Part shown: one piece after another, positions 1-8,662 of the stretch
Numbering within the stretch: the stretch's first letter is position 1
How the letters are laid out: each line of letters opens with the position of its first letter
Assembly: GCF_014282005.1 (NCBI RefSeq)
Contig: NZ_JACFTD010000003.1
Coordinates: 1 to 64,000, forward strand
Length of the DNA stretch: 64,000 bases
Reading direction: 5' to 3'
Origin: Sporosarcina sp. BP05
GTDB taxonomy: Bacteria; Bacillota; Bacilli; Bacillales_A; Planococcaceae
The notes under the pieces: generated by a model
What the model saw: the letters and a program-made list of their open reading frames with translations, nothing else
What the model was told of the DNA's origin: nothing
The model's database searches: none
Position numbers and translations under genes: made by a program

Positions 1-23
1 CATGAGCTTGCGCTTTTTTCAAT

Positions 24-821
24 TCACATCATATTACTAATTGCGTGAAAAGTAGGTTTTTTATTGTCAAATGTAGTGATATACTTGAATCCAATCGACT
101 GCAATAACTGCAGCGATTCGCTGAATTGAAATGCAATGTCTTCGGGTTTATGTGCATCCGAACCAAGTGTGATGATTTCACCTCCGCATTGTTTATAAAG
201 CTTAAGAATGTCATCACTTGGCATACCATTTGTCAATCCATAGCGGACACCAGAAGTATTCAACTCAATTCCTTTGCCTTCCGGAATAATAACGTTGAAG
301 ATAGTCGTTAATTCATCATGAAAAGGGTTAGCACACGGTTTCTTTGTGTACCTTTTCACAAGATCAACATGACCGAGGATGTTAAATTGTTTATAGTTTT
401 TTACACAATATAATAACTCTGAATAATAAATACCATATGCTTCTTCTATGGTTTTACGCTCGAAAAACTCTCCGTAGTGTAATCCCTTTTTTTCGACGGT
501 ATGCATGGAGCAGATGACAAAATCGAATGTTTCTGTGTCCATAAGCCCATCGTATCTGTCTAGTATATGTGGCTGTACACCAATTTCAACGCCTTTCTTT
601 ATACGAATACGCCCTTCATATTTCTTCTGCATCTCTATCAATTTACTTGCGTAATCCTTTTTGTCAAAGTCGAAAACAATTGTATCATCGGGATATTCAT
701 AGTCGATATGTTCAGTAAAACAAATTTCAGTTAATCCTTTATGAATCGCTCCCTCAATCATATCTTCCATTGAAATTGGGCAGTCTGCTGAGAACGAACT
801 GTGCATGTGATAATCGAACAT
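24..821 (-). CDS. hisJ: Histidinol-phosphatase, PHP family (HisJ/HisK)
   Basis: Dephosphorylates L-histidinol phosphate to histidinol, the penultimate step of histidine synthesis, in the cytosol. The 265-residue protein has the PHP-superfamily metal-binding pattern: an HxH near the N-terminus (YHMHSSFSADC), then FTEHID, EIGVQP, CSMHTV, LGHVDLV and C-terminal LGSDAHKPEDI. Length matches the family. The ATG at 821 has an AGGAGG site about 11 bases upstream. It is divergent from the hisZ operon across an 87-95 bp shared control region. Because HisB in this window is only a dehydratase, this separate phosphatase completes the pathway. Identity is clear from motifs and context. Confidence 0.93.
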   Translation of the reverse strand: MFDYHMHSSFSADCPISMEDMIEGAIHKGLTEICFTEHIDYEYPDDTIVFDFDKKDYASKLIEMQKKYEGRIRIKKGVEIGVQPHILDRYDGLMDTETFDFVICSMHTVEKKGLHYGEFFERKTIEEAYGIYYSELLYCVKNYKQFNILGHVDLVKRYTKKPCANPFHDELTTIFNVIIPEGKGIELNTSGVRYGLTNGMPSDDILKLYKQCGGEIITLGSDAHKPEDIAFQFSESLQLLQSIGFKYITTFDNKKPTFHAISNMM

Positions 822-839
822 TATTAATCATTCCTCCTG

Positions 840-893
840 TTGACATTTCGTTGGTATACCTTTATAGTACTAAATAACTTTAGTCTAGTAAAG
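840..893 (+). promoter_or_regulatory. Sigma-A promoter of the his operon with overlapping dyad (candidate operator)
   Basis: TTGACA (840-845), a 17-base spacer and TATAGT (863-868) form a near-consensus sigma-A promoter facing hisZ. Just downstream, around the expected start site, an inverted repeat ACTAAA-TAAC-TTTAGT lies at 869-884, overlapped by CTTTA-N6-TAAAG at 878-893. The position fits a repressor site. TrpR-like YerC/HisR-type regulators of his genes are a possible reader (inference). No T-box leader is present; the space is too short. Confidence 0.7.
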
Positions 894-916
894 CAGTAAA
901 GTGAGGGGTGTTGGAA

Positions 917-2149
917 ATGGTTAGAAATGAAGTGTATCCTGAACGAATGTTAAGTGATAGTGAAAAGTTTGAAAGAATCATTAAGACAATCAATAAGCGC
1001 TTTACCACATACGGCTATAAACGCATTAAGACATCGGCTTTTGAACAATATGATTTATATTCAAAAGTAAAAAGCTCGATCAACCAAAATGAAATGATTA
1101 AAGTAATCGATCATACAGGGCAAGTATTGGTATTGCGGCCCGATGTCACGATTCCAATTACAAGGGAGCTGGTCGAAAATTTTCCGGACCTTTTAAGTGA
1201 ACTTCGATATTTTTATGTCCAAGAGGTATTTCGTCAGCCATTTGATAAAAATGACAGCATCGAACGTACGCAAGCAGGCGTTGAATATTTTTGCGATAGT
1301 TCTCCCGAAGCGGATGCAGAAGTAATTGCATTAGCTTGTCATTTAATGAGGGATTTGGGATTCAGTGATATTAAAATAGAATTAGGGCACGCTGGATTTT
1401 TCAATGAACTTGTCCAAAACCTGCCACTTACGTCACTTCAAATTGATCAATTGAAGTCATTGATACAAGCGAAAAACGTTGTAGAAATTGGACCTTTTCT
1501 TCAAAACCTGGACATCACCGATGAAGTAAGAGAAGTAATCGAACGAATTCCGTTTCTATATGGTAACCCAGTAGATGTGAGTGAACGGACAACAGGGATT
1601 GTCTTAACGGAAAAAATGCAGGGCACGCTCGATTACTTAATGGATGTTTACAGTATATTGAAAATGTATGGATTGGAACAGTATATCGTCATGGATTTGG
1701 GATTGATCAATCATATGGGTTATTACTCAGGGGTTATTTTCCAAGGATATGTCGAAAGATTTGGGAAACCTGTTTTAATGGGCGGGCGCTATGATGAGTT
1801 AGGAAACGAGTTTGGAGCAAGACTTCCGGCGATTGGGTTTGCATGTGAAATTGAATCGTTAGTTAAAGCGACAGATAGCAGGGAGGTTACATCCCGCTTA
1901 TCAATCGATGTAAAAATAACGTATGCAGATAGCCAATTGGAACAAGCCATTGCAATCGCAAATGAATTAAGGGAACGGAATTATAGTGTGCTGTCATTTT
2001 CAACGCACAAGGAACAGGTAGATCCACGACAGAGTGTTTACTTGATACGTTTGGATAAAGATGGTAATTCACTTCTTTATAAAGATAAAGTTACGCCATT
2101 TTCTGACTTAAAAGCGTTGCTGGAATTACTCGTAGGGGGATTGAATTGA
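917..2149 (+). CDS. hisZ: ATP phosphoribosyltransferase regulatory subunit HisZ
   Basis: Histidyl-tRNA-synthetase-like regulatory subunit that combines with short-form HisG to catalyse and feedback-control the first step of histidine synthesis. The protein shows class II synthetase-like segments, including VLRPDVTIPITR, a FRQPFDKND stretch, GVEYF and the C-terminal GGRYDELGNEFG motif, but it is not a HisRS because the anticodon-binding region is replaced. An in-frame GTG at 908 would overlap the GAGGGG ribosome binding site (903-908), so the ATG at 917, eight bases downstream of that site, is preferred (410 residues). First gene of the operon; hisG starts one base after its stop. Confidence 0.93.
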   Translation: MVRNEVYPERMLSDSEKFERIIKTINKRFTTYGYKRIKTSAFEQYDLYSKVKSSINQNEMIKVIDHTGQVLVLRPDVTIPITRELVENFPDLLSELRYFYVQEVFRQPFDKNDSIERTQAGVEYFCDSSPEADAEVIALACHLMRDLGFSDIKIELGHAGFFNELVQNLPLTSLQIDQLKSLIQAKNVVEIGPFLQNLDITDEVREVIERIPFLYGNPVDVSERTTGIVLTEKMQGTLDYLMDVYSILKMYGLEQYIVMDLGLINHMGYYSGVIFQGYVERFGKPVLMGGRYDELGNEFGARLPAIGFACEIESLVKATDSREVTSRLSIDVKITYADSQLEQAIAIANELRERNYSVLSFSTHKEQVDPRQSVYLIRLDKDGNSLLYKDKVTPFSDLKALLELLVGGLN

Positions 2150-2150
2150 A

Positions 2151-2777
2151 ATGACACATCTAACAATCGCCATGGCGAAGGGGCGTACTGCTGACAAAGC
2201 GTTAGCGTTTTTTGAAAGAGCAGGCATCCGTTTTTCAGAATACCATGATAAAAGCAGGAAGCTTGTTATCTATGATGATGAAAATAAAGTAAAACTCATA
2301 TTTGTGAAAGCAGTCGATGTTCCAACTTACGTCGAAAAAGGAGCAGCAGATATTGGGATTGTCGGTAAAGATACGATTATGGAAAATCCAGTAGATGTCT
2401 ATGAACTGCTGGATCTTGGAATTGGAAAATGCGAGCTGGCTGTTGCCGGGTTTCCAGATAAACAATTTCCGAGCAGTGCGTTGCTGACGGTTGCTTCAAA
2501 ATATCCAGCAGTGACAAAAGCCTATTTTGACAGCAAAGGCATTCGTATTGAGACTATCAAGTTGAATGGCTCCATCGAACTGGCCCCGCTTATTGGTATG
2601 GCAGATGTCATCGTTGATATTGTTGAATCGGGCAAGACGCTAAAAGAAAATGGATTAGTCGTCTTAGAGACAATTGCAGATGTTAGTGCGAGATTGATTG
2701 TTAATAAAGCAAGTTATGCGACAAGGACCAGTCAAATCCAGCAAGTCATATCGGACTTAAAAGCTGCATTGGAGTGA
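2151..2777 (+). CDS. hisG: ATP phosphoribosyltransferase catalytic subunit HisG (short form)
   Basis: Condenses ATP with PRPP to phosphoribosyl-ATP, the committed step. At 208 residues it is the short form lacking the C-terminal regulatory domain, which requires HisZ; this agrees with hisZ immediately upstream. Visible family features are the N-terminal TIAMAKGR, DVPTYVEKGAADIGIVGKD and the PRPP-binding region DVIVDIVESGKTLKENGL. It begins one base after the hisZ stop, so translation is probably coupled, with a GGGGGA ribosome binding site inside the hisZ end. Confidence 0.94.
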   Translation: MTHLTIAMAKGRTADKALAFFERAGIRFSEYHDKSRKLVIYDDENKVKLIFVKAVDVPTYVEKGAADIGIVGKDTIMENPVDVYELLDLGIGKCELAVAGFPDKQFPSSALLTVASKYPAVTKAYFDSKGIRIETIKLNGSIELAPLIGMADVIVDIVESGKTLKENGLVVLETIADVSARLIVNKASYATRTSQIQQVISDLKAALE

Positions 2778-2783
2778 TAATTT

Positions 2784-4073
2784 ATGCGAATTGTAACGTT
2801 GGAACAATATAGAGAAGAGAAAAAGCAACAAGTAGCAGGACAAATAACTAATTTCGAATTTGACCGAACTGTGCTCGGAATTATCGAAACAGTCCGTGAA
2901 GACGGGGATCAGGCATTGAAAAGCTATACCGAACAGTTTGATGGCGTATGGCTAGATAACTTGATTGTAACGGCTGAGGAGTTCGCAGAAGCGCAGACAT
3001 TGATTACAGGGGAGTTTTTGGCTGCACTACGAAAAGCAAAGCAAAACATTACTGCGTTCCATGAAATTCAAAAAGAACAATCTTGGTTTATCAATCAAGA
3101 AAAAGGAATTGTACTTGGTCAAAAAGTGACACCCTTGGACAGTGTCGGTATATACGTACCCGGCGGAAAAGCGGCTTATCCTTCGACTGTTCTCATGAAT
3201 GCGATTCCAGCAAAAATTGCGGGAGTCGGAAGGATTGCAATGGTGACACCACCTCAAGCGGATGGCAAAGTGAATCCACACGTACTTGTAGCAGCGCAAG
3301 AAGCTGGCGTGGATATCGTCTATAAAATTGGCGGTGCACAAGCAATTGCAGCATTGGCATATGGAACAGAAACGGTGAAAAAAGTAGTGAAAATCACCGG
3401 TCCTGGAAATGCATTTGTAGCACGGGCAAAAAAATGGGTGTTCGGTGACGTAGCCATCGATATGATTGCAGGACCGAGTGAAATTTGTGTTGTGGCGGAC
3501 GATAGTGCCGTACCAAAGTTTGTCGCTGCGGATTTGTTATCGCAAGCGGAGCATGATGAACGGGCAACGGCGGTATGCGTGACGACAAGTAATTCATTTG
3601 CCGAAGCACTTCAAAAAGAAGTGGTGAAGCAAACTGAGCAAGCAGATCGTAAGGGAATTATCGAAGTTTCTATCGCTGATAATGGGCGCATTATCTTAGT
3701 CGATTCATTGGAGGAAGCTTACGACTTCGTCAATAAGCTTGCGCCGGAACATTTACAGCTAATGGTGCAAAATCCGATAGAGCAATTGCCGTTCATTCAC
3801 AATGCTGGAGCAATCTTCTTAGGTAACTATTCACCAGAGGCATTGGGCGATTATATGGCTGGTCCAAATCATACATTGCCAACGAGCGGGACATCGGCAT
3901 TTTCATCGCCGTTAGGTGTCTATGACTTTATGAAAAAATCGAGCATTATTCATTATACGGAGCAAGCATTGCAAGATGTATCCGAAGACATTATCACAAT
4001 TGCGAATGCGGAAGGCTTAACAGCCCATGCAAATTCAATTCAAGTAAGGAAGGCGAACTTTTATGCGAAGTAA
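2784..4073 (+). CDS. hisD: Histidinol dehydrogenase HisD
   Basis: Zinc-dependent NAD enzyme carrying out the last two oxidations from histidinol to histidine. The 429-residue length is typical. Conserved blocks are visible: VGIYVPGGKAAYPSTVLM, ITGPGNAFVARAKKWVFG, DMIAGPSEICVVAD, the zinc/active-site segment LLSQAEHDERA, LAPEHLQLM and AGPNHTLPTSGTSAFSSPL. It lies six bases after hisG, and its last 11 bases overlap the start of hisB, indicating one coupled transcript. Confidence 0.96.
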   Translation: MRIVTLEQYREEKKQQVAGQITNFEFDRTVLGIIETVREDGDQALKSYTEQFDGVWLDNLIVTAEEFAEAQTLITGEFLAALRKAKQNITAFHEIQKEQSWFINQEKGIVLGQKVTPLDSVGIYVPGGKAAYPSTVLMNAIPAKIAGVGRIAMVTPPQADGKVNPHVLVAAQEAGVDIVYKIGGAQAIAALAYGTETVKKVVKITGPGNAFVARAKKWVFGDVAIDMIAGPSEICVVADDSAVPKFVAADLLSQAEHDERATAVCVTTSNSFAEALQKEVVKQTEQADRKGIIEVSIADNGRIILVDSLEEAYDFVNKLAPEHLQLMVQNPIEQLPFIHNAGAIFLGNYSPEALGDYMAGPNHTLPTSGTSAFSSPLGVYDFMKKSSIIHYTEQALQDVSEDIITIANAEGLTAHANSIQVRKANFYAK

Positions 4074-4647
4074 ATCGATTTCAAGACAGACAGCGGAGAC
4101 AAAGATTAACTTGGACTTTGCGATTGATGGAAGTGGAACAACAAACATTAAAACAGGTGTTGGCTTTTTCGACCATATGCTGACACTATTCACAAATCAC
4201 GGTCGATTCGATTTAACGGTTGATTGTGACGGCGATATTGACGTGGACCAGCATCACTCCGTCGAAGATATCGGCATCGTATTGGGACAAGCCTTCTATG
4301 AAAGCATCGGATCAAAGGAGGGCATTGAGCGTTATGCGACAGTGTCAACACCTATGGACGAGGCATTATCAACAGTTTCTATCGATATTAGTGGGCGTCC
4401 ATTTTTCGTTTATAACGTAGAGGGTTTGAAAGATAAAGTAGGAGAATTCGACACGGAGCTTGTTGAGGAGTTTTTCCAAGCATTCACAAGCCATGCCAAA
4501 GTGACATTGCATATCAATTTGCAGTATGGGAAAAACAGTCACCATATTATCGAATCAATTTTCAAAGGATTCGGACGTGCATTGCGCGTAGCAAGTGCAA
4601 TTAATCCAGATGTAAAAGGAGTTCCATCTACGAAGGGAATGCTATAA
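4063..4647 (+). CDS. hisB: Imidazoleglycerol-phosphate dehydratase HisB (monofunctional)
   Basis: Dehydrates imidazoleglycerol phosphate to imidazoleacetol phosphate. The 194-residue protein is the dehydratase domain only, with both metal-binding repeats visible (DQHHSVEDIGIVLG and the C-terminal KNSHHIIESIFKGFGRAL). The start overlaps the hisD end by 11 bases. The reading frame ends normally (STKGML), so the missing hisH downstream was not lost by a fusion or truncation involving hisB. It is followed by 184 bases without a gene. Confidence 0.95.
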   Translation: MRSKSISRQTAETKINLDFAIDGSGTTNIKTGVGFFDHMLTLFTNHGRFDLTVDCDGDIDVDQHHSVEDIGIVLGQAFYESIGSKEGIERYATVSTPMDEALSTVSIDISGRPFFVYNVEGLKDKVGEFDTELVEEFFQAFTSHAKVTLHINLQYGKNSHHIIESIFKGFGRALRVASAINPDVKGVPSTKGML

Positions 4648-4709
4648 AAATATCTCCTTTACGCACCTATATAGTGAACCAATGAAAATACCTATACAAA
4701 CTAAGCGAA

Positions 4710-4805
4710 GGCGCCTTAAAAGGGGTAGCCGAAGCCATAAGACTGGCGGCGAAGCTGCTTGGCTTATGGCGGGAGGCATCCCCGAGCGCCGCAGCGAATT
4801 CAATG
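4710..4805 (+). repeat. Structured interspersed repeat, copy 1, at the place of hisH
   Basis: The 184 bp between hisB and hisA hold a nested hairpin: GGCGC (4710-4714) pairs with GCGCC (4786-4790), GGGG (4722-4725) with CCCC (4780-4783), GCC (4728-4730) with GGC (4775-4777), then a GAA/GGGA internal loop, then GCCATAAG (4734-4741) with CTTATGGC (4763-4770). The last 23 bases (4783-4805) recur exactly at 23813-23835, and the hairpin architecture recurs with compensatory changes at 8438-8500. There is no U-run, so it is not an obvious terminator. hisH normally sits here in Bacillales. Confidence 0.75.
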
Positions 4806-4831
4806 AGATTCTTCATATATAAGGGGGAACA

Positions 4832-5551
4832 ATGATGATTTTATTTCCAGCAATTGATATACGTGATGGTAAATGTGTTCGGTTAATCCAAGGCGATTAT
4901 GATCAGGAAATTATTTATAATGATTCACCTACTGCAATGGCGTTGGAATGGGAAAAGCAAGGTGCTGACTACATTCACGTCGTCGATTTAGATGGAGCGA
5001 AAACAGGAAATTCATTAAATCGCGAAGCCATCCAGGCGATTGCTAAAAGCGTATCGATACCGGTTCAAGTAGGCGGAGGAATCCGGACGATGGAGATCAT
5101 TGACGCGCATATTGCATCCGGCGTTAGCCGCGTTATTATCGGTACGGCAGCGATTCAAGATAAACCATTTTTAAAGCAAGCCGTAGAAAAATACGCTGAT
5201 AAAATCGCAGTTTCCATCGATGCAAGAAGAGGATTCGTCGCAACTGACGGCTGGACGGAAACAAGTGATGTATTGGCAGTTGACTTGTTAAACGAACTAG
5301 AAGAAATCGGTGTGAAAACAGTCATTTATACAGACATATTGAAAGATGGAATGATGCAAGGACCTAATTTTCACGAGCTGGAAATGATGGACAAAGCATC
5401 TTCTATCGACATTGTTGCATCAGGTGGTGTCTCCACAGAAGAGGATATTGTTCAGTTACGGGAACTCGATTTATACGGAGCAATTATTGGTAAAGCTTTA
5501 TATGAAGGTAAACTATCTTTAGAAAAAGTATTAGGGGGACAACGAGGATGA
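4832..5551 (+). CDS. hisA: ProFAR isomerase HisA
   Basis: Amadori isomerase (1-(5-phosphoribosyl)-5-[(5-phosphoribosylamino)methylideneamino]imidazole-4-carboxamide isomerase), a half-barrel-duplicated TIM barrel of 239 residues. Visible motifs are FPAIDIRDGKCVRL with the catalytic Asp, [29 protein letters not shown] with the second Asp, YTDILKDGMMQGPN and IVASGGVSTEEDI. A GGGGGA ribosome binding site precedes tandem ATGs at 4832 and 4835; either is possible. The last four bases overlap hisF. Confidence 0.95.
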   Translation: MMILFPAIDIRDGKCVRLIQGDYDQEIIYNDSPTAMALEWEKQGADYIHVVDLDGAKTGNSLNREAIQAIAKSVSIPVQVGGGIRTMEIIDAHIASGVSRVIIGTAAIQDKPFLKQAVEKYADKIAVSIDARRGFVATDGWTETSDVLAVDLLNELEEIGVKTVIYTDILKDGMMQGPNFHELEMMDKASSIDIVASGGVSTEEDIVQLRELDLYGAIIGKALYEGKLSLEKVLGGQRG

Positions 5552-6309
5552 CAAGCAACCGGATAATTCCATGTTTGGATTTTGATAATGGGAAAGTCGT
5601 AAAAGGGAAAAAGTTTCTGGAAGTTAAAGAAGTTGCAGATCCACTGACATTGGCAAAGAAATATGTAGCTGACGGTGCAGATGAACTTGTGTTTTACGAC
5701 ATTGCGGCTTCAACAAATAACCGTGCTATGTTCCTTGACTTAATTGCAGAAATTGCGAAAGAAGTACCCGTACCATTTATCGTTGGTGGGGGCATCCGGA
5801 CTGTCGAAGATATCCAGAAGGTGTTTGACGCCGGTGGGGATAAAGTATCTATCAATAGTGCAGCGCTCAGCAATCCATCATTAATTGAAGAAGCCGCAAA
5901 AAAATTCGGTTCTGAACGAATTATACTGTCAATGGATGTCAATGAAGTGGGCCCTTCTAAGTGGTCAGTATTTTCTAATGGAGGCATGAAAGATACTGGT
6001 ATGGATGCTATCGAATGGGCGATTCAAGGTGAAAAATTGGGTGCCGGCGAGCTTGTTGTTAATAGTATCGGCGAAGATGGCGTGAAAAGTGGCTATAATA
6101 TCGAATTGACGCGGGCGATTGCGGAAGCGGTCAACATTCCTGTCATTGCGAGCGGCGGCGCAGGGAAACCTGAACACTTCCATACTGTATTGACTGAAGG
6201 AAAAGCCGACGCTGCGCTTGCTGCATCCGTATTCCATTTCGAAGATATTAATATCGGTGAATTAAAAACATATCTAGCTGAACAAAATACATCTGTTGGG
6301 AATGACTGA
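5548..6309 (+). CDS. hisF: Imidazole glycerol phosphate synthase cyclase subunit HisF (divergent)
   Basis: Cyclase subunit that uses ammonia to turn PRFAR into imidazoleglycerol phosphate and AICAR; a 253-residue TIM barrel. Catalytic aspartates are present in RIIPCLDFD and ILSMDVNEV, and the ammonia-gate ring positions known from Thermotoga HisF (Arg in RIIPC, Glu in ADELVF, Lys in GDKVSIN, Glu in GAGEL) are kept. However, the normally invariant LLTSxDxDGTK loop reads [11 protein letters not shown], and loop 1 reads [12 protein letters not shown] instead of the usual NFxxLRDAGDP. The glutaminase partner hisH is absent from the operon. HisF identity is clear; how it obtains ammonia is unknown. 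Confidence 0.92.
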   Translation: MTSNRIIPCLDFDNGKVVKGKKFLEVKEVADPLTLAKKYVADGADELVFYDIAASTNNRAMFLDLIAEIAKEVPVPFIVGGGIRTVEDIQKVFDAGGDKVSINSAALSNPSLIEEAAKKFGSERIILSMDVNEVGPSKWSVFSNGGMKDTGMDAIEWAIQGEKLGAGELVVNSIGEDGVKSGYNIELTRAIAEAVNIPVIASGGAGKPEHFHTVLTEGKADAALAASVFHFEDINIGELKTYLAEQNTSVGND

Positions 6310-6311
6310 CT

Positions 6312-6953
6312 ATGACACTAGAAATCGACACATTATCATTTGACGAAAATGGACTGATTCCAGCAATTGTCCAAGATGACCGGACAGGGAATGTATTGAT
6401 GCTTGCTTATATGAATAAAGAGTCGTTGCAGAAGACGATTGATACGAAAGAGACCTGGTTTTTCAGCAGGTCAAGACAGGAACTATGGAACAAAGGGGCA
6501 ACATCTGGCAACCGACAAATTGTGAAGAACTTGTCACTGGATTGTGATAGTGATGCAATTTTGGTACAAGTTACACCACTAGGTTCGGCTTGTCATACGG
6601 GAGAAGTAACTTGTTTCCACAAGCAAATTCTCGATGAGGTTGTACAGACTCGCTCAATCGTTCATGAAATCACGGATGAAATAAAAAATCGGCGTGTAAA
6701 CCCTGTAGAAGGATCTTACACATCGTATCTGTTCCGAGAAGGCTTGGATAAAATTTTGAAAAAAGTCGGAGAAGAAACAACTGAAGTTGTCATCGGCGCA
6801 AAAAACCGTGACAAAGCTGAAGTAACAAGTGAACTTGCTGATTTGACGTATCACTCACTAGTATTGATGGAAGAGTTAGGTGTTAGTGTGGAGGATGTCA
6901 AAAACGAATTGCGGAAAAGACGACCTAAAAGCGAAGTGCTGCGAGATGAGTAA
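6312..6953 (+). CDS. hisIE: Bifunctional PRA-CH/PRA-PH HisIE
   Basis: A fusion of phosphoribosyl-AMP cyclohydrolase (N-terminal, about residues 1-115, with [25 protein letters not shown] and the zinc-ligand-like [10 protein letters not shown]) and phosphoribosyl-ATP pyrophosphatase (C-terminal, about 120-210, with [15 protein letters not shown] and [13 protein letters not shown]). Together they perform steps two and three. The start lies two bases after the hisF stop and its last eight bases overlap hisC. Confidence 0.95.
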   Translation: MTLEIDTLSFDENGLIPAIVQDDRTGNVLMLAYMNKESLQKTIDTKETWFFSRSRQELWNKGATSGNRQIVKNLSLDCDSDAILVQVTPLGSACHTGEVTCFHKQILDEVVQTRSIVHEITDEIKNRRVNPVEGSYTSYLFREGLDKILKKVGEETTEVVIGAKNRDKAEVTSELADLTYHSLVLMEELGVSVEDVKNELRKRRPKSEVLRDE

Positions 6954-8010
6954 ATTTTGGAGCTCAATGGTGAAACGGACCGAGCCTTATATTCCTGGGG
7001 AGCAGGTTGAACAAAAGGACATTGTGAAACTGAATACCAATGAAAATCCGTACCCTCCAAGTCCGCAAGTGATCGCTGCAATCGAGCAAGAGATGGGACG
7101 CAACCTCCAGTTGTATCCATCTCCAACGGCAATTGAGTTACGAGAAACGATAGGACTGTACTATGGACTTACTGCTGAAGAAGTATTCGTAGGTAATGGT
7201 TCAGATGAAGTACTGGCATTCTCTTTCATGGCGTTTTTCGAGCCAGGCATACCAATTCGATTTCCTGACGTTACATATAGTTTTTATCCGGTCTATGCAA
7301 AGTTATTCGATATTCCTTATGAGGAAGTTCCGTTGAATAAAGATTTCACATTGCCAGTGGATAAATACTTTCAGTCTGAAGGCGGCGTCATTTTACCGAA
7401 TCCAAATGCACCGACTAGCATCTATGCTGAACTTGGGCACATTGAGGAGATTGTCAAAAATAACCCTGACCAAGTCGTCATCATCGACGAGGCATATATC
7501 GACTTTGCATCAAAATCAGCGACTGAACTCATTCGGAAGTACGATAATGTCCTTGTCGTCCAGACGACATCCAAATCACGTTCACTCGCCGGTTTACGCG
7601 TGGGCTTTGCGATGGGAGCTCCTTCATTAATTGCTGCATTGATTCGCATTAAAGACTCATTCAATTCTTATACGCTGGACCGTCTTGCGCTGGTCGGGGC
7701 AAAAGCGGCGTTTGAGGATAGAGCGTATTTCACGGAAACGACCCAGAAAATCATTGCAACACGGGACAAGTTGAATGAGACGTTGCAACAGCTTGACTTC
7801 GATGTACTACCTTCACAAGCAAACTTTGTTTTCGCCTCACATAAGACTGTTCCAGCAGAGTTTATCTACAATGAATTAAAAAAAGTAGGCGTGTTAGTTA
7901 GGTATTTTAACAAACCGGGAATCGACAACTACCTACGTATAACAATCGGAACAGATGAACAGATGGAACGATTAGTTGAGAAATTAAGTGACGTCTTGAG
8001 TTTGAAATGA
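6946..8010 (+). CDS. hisC: Histidinol-phosphate aminotransferase HisC
   Basis: PLP enzyme converting imidazoleacetol phosphate plus glutamate to histidinol phosphate. Conserved blocks are [21 protein letters not shown], the cofactor-binding IIDEAYIDF and the PLP lysine segment [16 protein letters not shown]. The reading frame extends upstream into hisIE, but the ATG at 6946 gives the normal 354-residue length and an ATGAGTAA overlap with the hisIE stop, a typical coupled start. Last his gene of the operon. In B. subtilis hisC sits with trp genes, so this his-linked placement is the more compact arrangement. Confidence 0.95.
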   Translation: MSKFWSSMVKRTEPYIPGEQVEQKDIVKLNTNENPYPPSPQVIAAIEQEMGRNLQLYPSPTAIELRETIGLYYGLTAEEVFVGNGSDEVLAFSFMAFFEPGIPIRFPDVTYSFYPVYAKLFDIPYEEVPLNKDFTLPVDKYFQSEGGVILPNPNAPTSIYAELGHIEEIVKNNPDQVVIIDEAYIDFASKSATELIRKYDNVLVVQTTSKSRSLAGLRVGFAMGAPSLIAALIRIKDSFNSYTLDRLALVGAKAAFEDRAYFTETTQKIIATRDKLNETLQQLDFDVLPSQANFVFASHKTVPAEFIYNELKKVGVLVRYFNKPGIDNYLRITIGTDEQMERLVEKLSDVLSLK

Positions 8011-8092
8011 ACTAGTAGATTCGAAGATGAAATGAGTTAATGAAAAATGTATCGAAACTGCTATACTTGTGTAAACAAGGGAGGTTTTCGAT

Positions 8093-8272
8093 ATGGGATC
8101 AAAATATATTGATATTGCACTAATATTATTCATGAGTTATTTCGCAATTACGCGATTTAGGGATGGTCAAATTGGCTTTGGAATCTTTTTTACGGTTCTT
8201 AGCTTATTGAATATTTTAACGTTGGTCATGAAAATAAAGAAGGACAATGCCGCAAAGAATGAAGTGCGATGA
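8093..8272 (+). CDS. Small two-helix membrane protein, unknown function
   Basis: A 59-codon reading frame with a GGGAGG ribosome binding site seven bases before the ATG, immediately followed by a strong terminator at 8295-8338. The product has two hydrophobic stretches (about residues 5-19 and 26-46) separated by a short basic turn (TRFRDGQ) and a charged C-terminus rich in K, D, N and E. A TATACT -10-like hexamer at 8062-8067 could give it its own promoter. The signals make it very likely to be expressed; no family was recognised. Confidence 0.65.
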   Translation: MGSKYIDIALILFMSYFAITRFRDGQIGFGIFFTVLSLLNILTLVMKIKKDNAAKNEVR

Positions 8273-8294
8273 AGTTTAAATAAGTAGTGACCAC

Positions 8295-8338
8295 AAACTA
8301 GGCATCCTCCAGGGAATATGGAGGATGCCTAGTTTTAT
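8295..8338 (+). terminator. Intrinsic terminator
   Basis: A perfect 16-bp stem, 8295-8310 with 8320-8335, and a 9-base loop followed by TTAT. It ends the small membrane protein gene and probably read-through from the his operon. Confidence 0.85.
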
Positions 8339-8420
8339 CTGTATTAAAGTGTATATATTCGGCACTGCTTATTTAGAATTAACTAGGTGGTATACCTGAC
8401 CCGTATAACGAACAAGTCTA

Positions 8421-8513
8421 GCGCATGAGCGAAAAGTGTGAGCCGAAGCAATAAGACCGACAGTGATCTTTCTGGCGGGCTTATTGCGTGAGGCCATCAC
8501 CAAGCGACAAAGC
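8421..8513 (+). repeat. Structured interspersed repeat, copy 2
   Basis: Same architecture as 4710-4805: GTGA (8438-8441) with TCAC (8497-8500), GCC (8442-8444) with GGC (8492-8494), a GAA/GTGA internal loop, and GCAATAAG (8448-8455) with CTTATTGC (8480-8487). Relative to copy 1, both the inner stem (C-G to A-T pair) and the outer stem (GGGG/CCCC to GTGA/TCAC) change on both sides together. The remainder of 8339-8662 shows no gene. Confidence 0.65.
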
Positions 8514-8662
8514 GGTGTTGGAAGAACAATCTATTTGTTAAGTGCCGATTGTAAAGCATAGAAAAATGATTGAACACATACTATTTGAATTCAGTGGTTC
8601 ATAGAATGATGTAAGGAGTTAGGGATGTCAGATGTATAAAAAATAGAGAAGGGAAGGGAAAA

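Noticed and set aside
822..916. T-box or histidine attenuator in front of hisZ
   Set aside because: The leader is too short and has no specifier loop, T-box sequence or terminator; a promoter with operator-like dyads explains it better.
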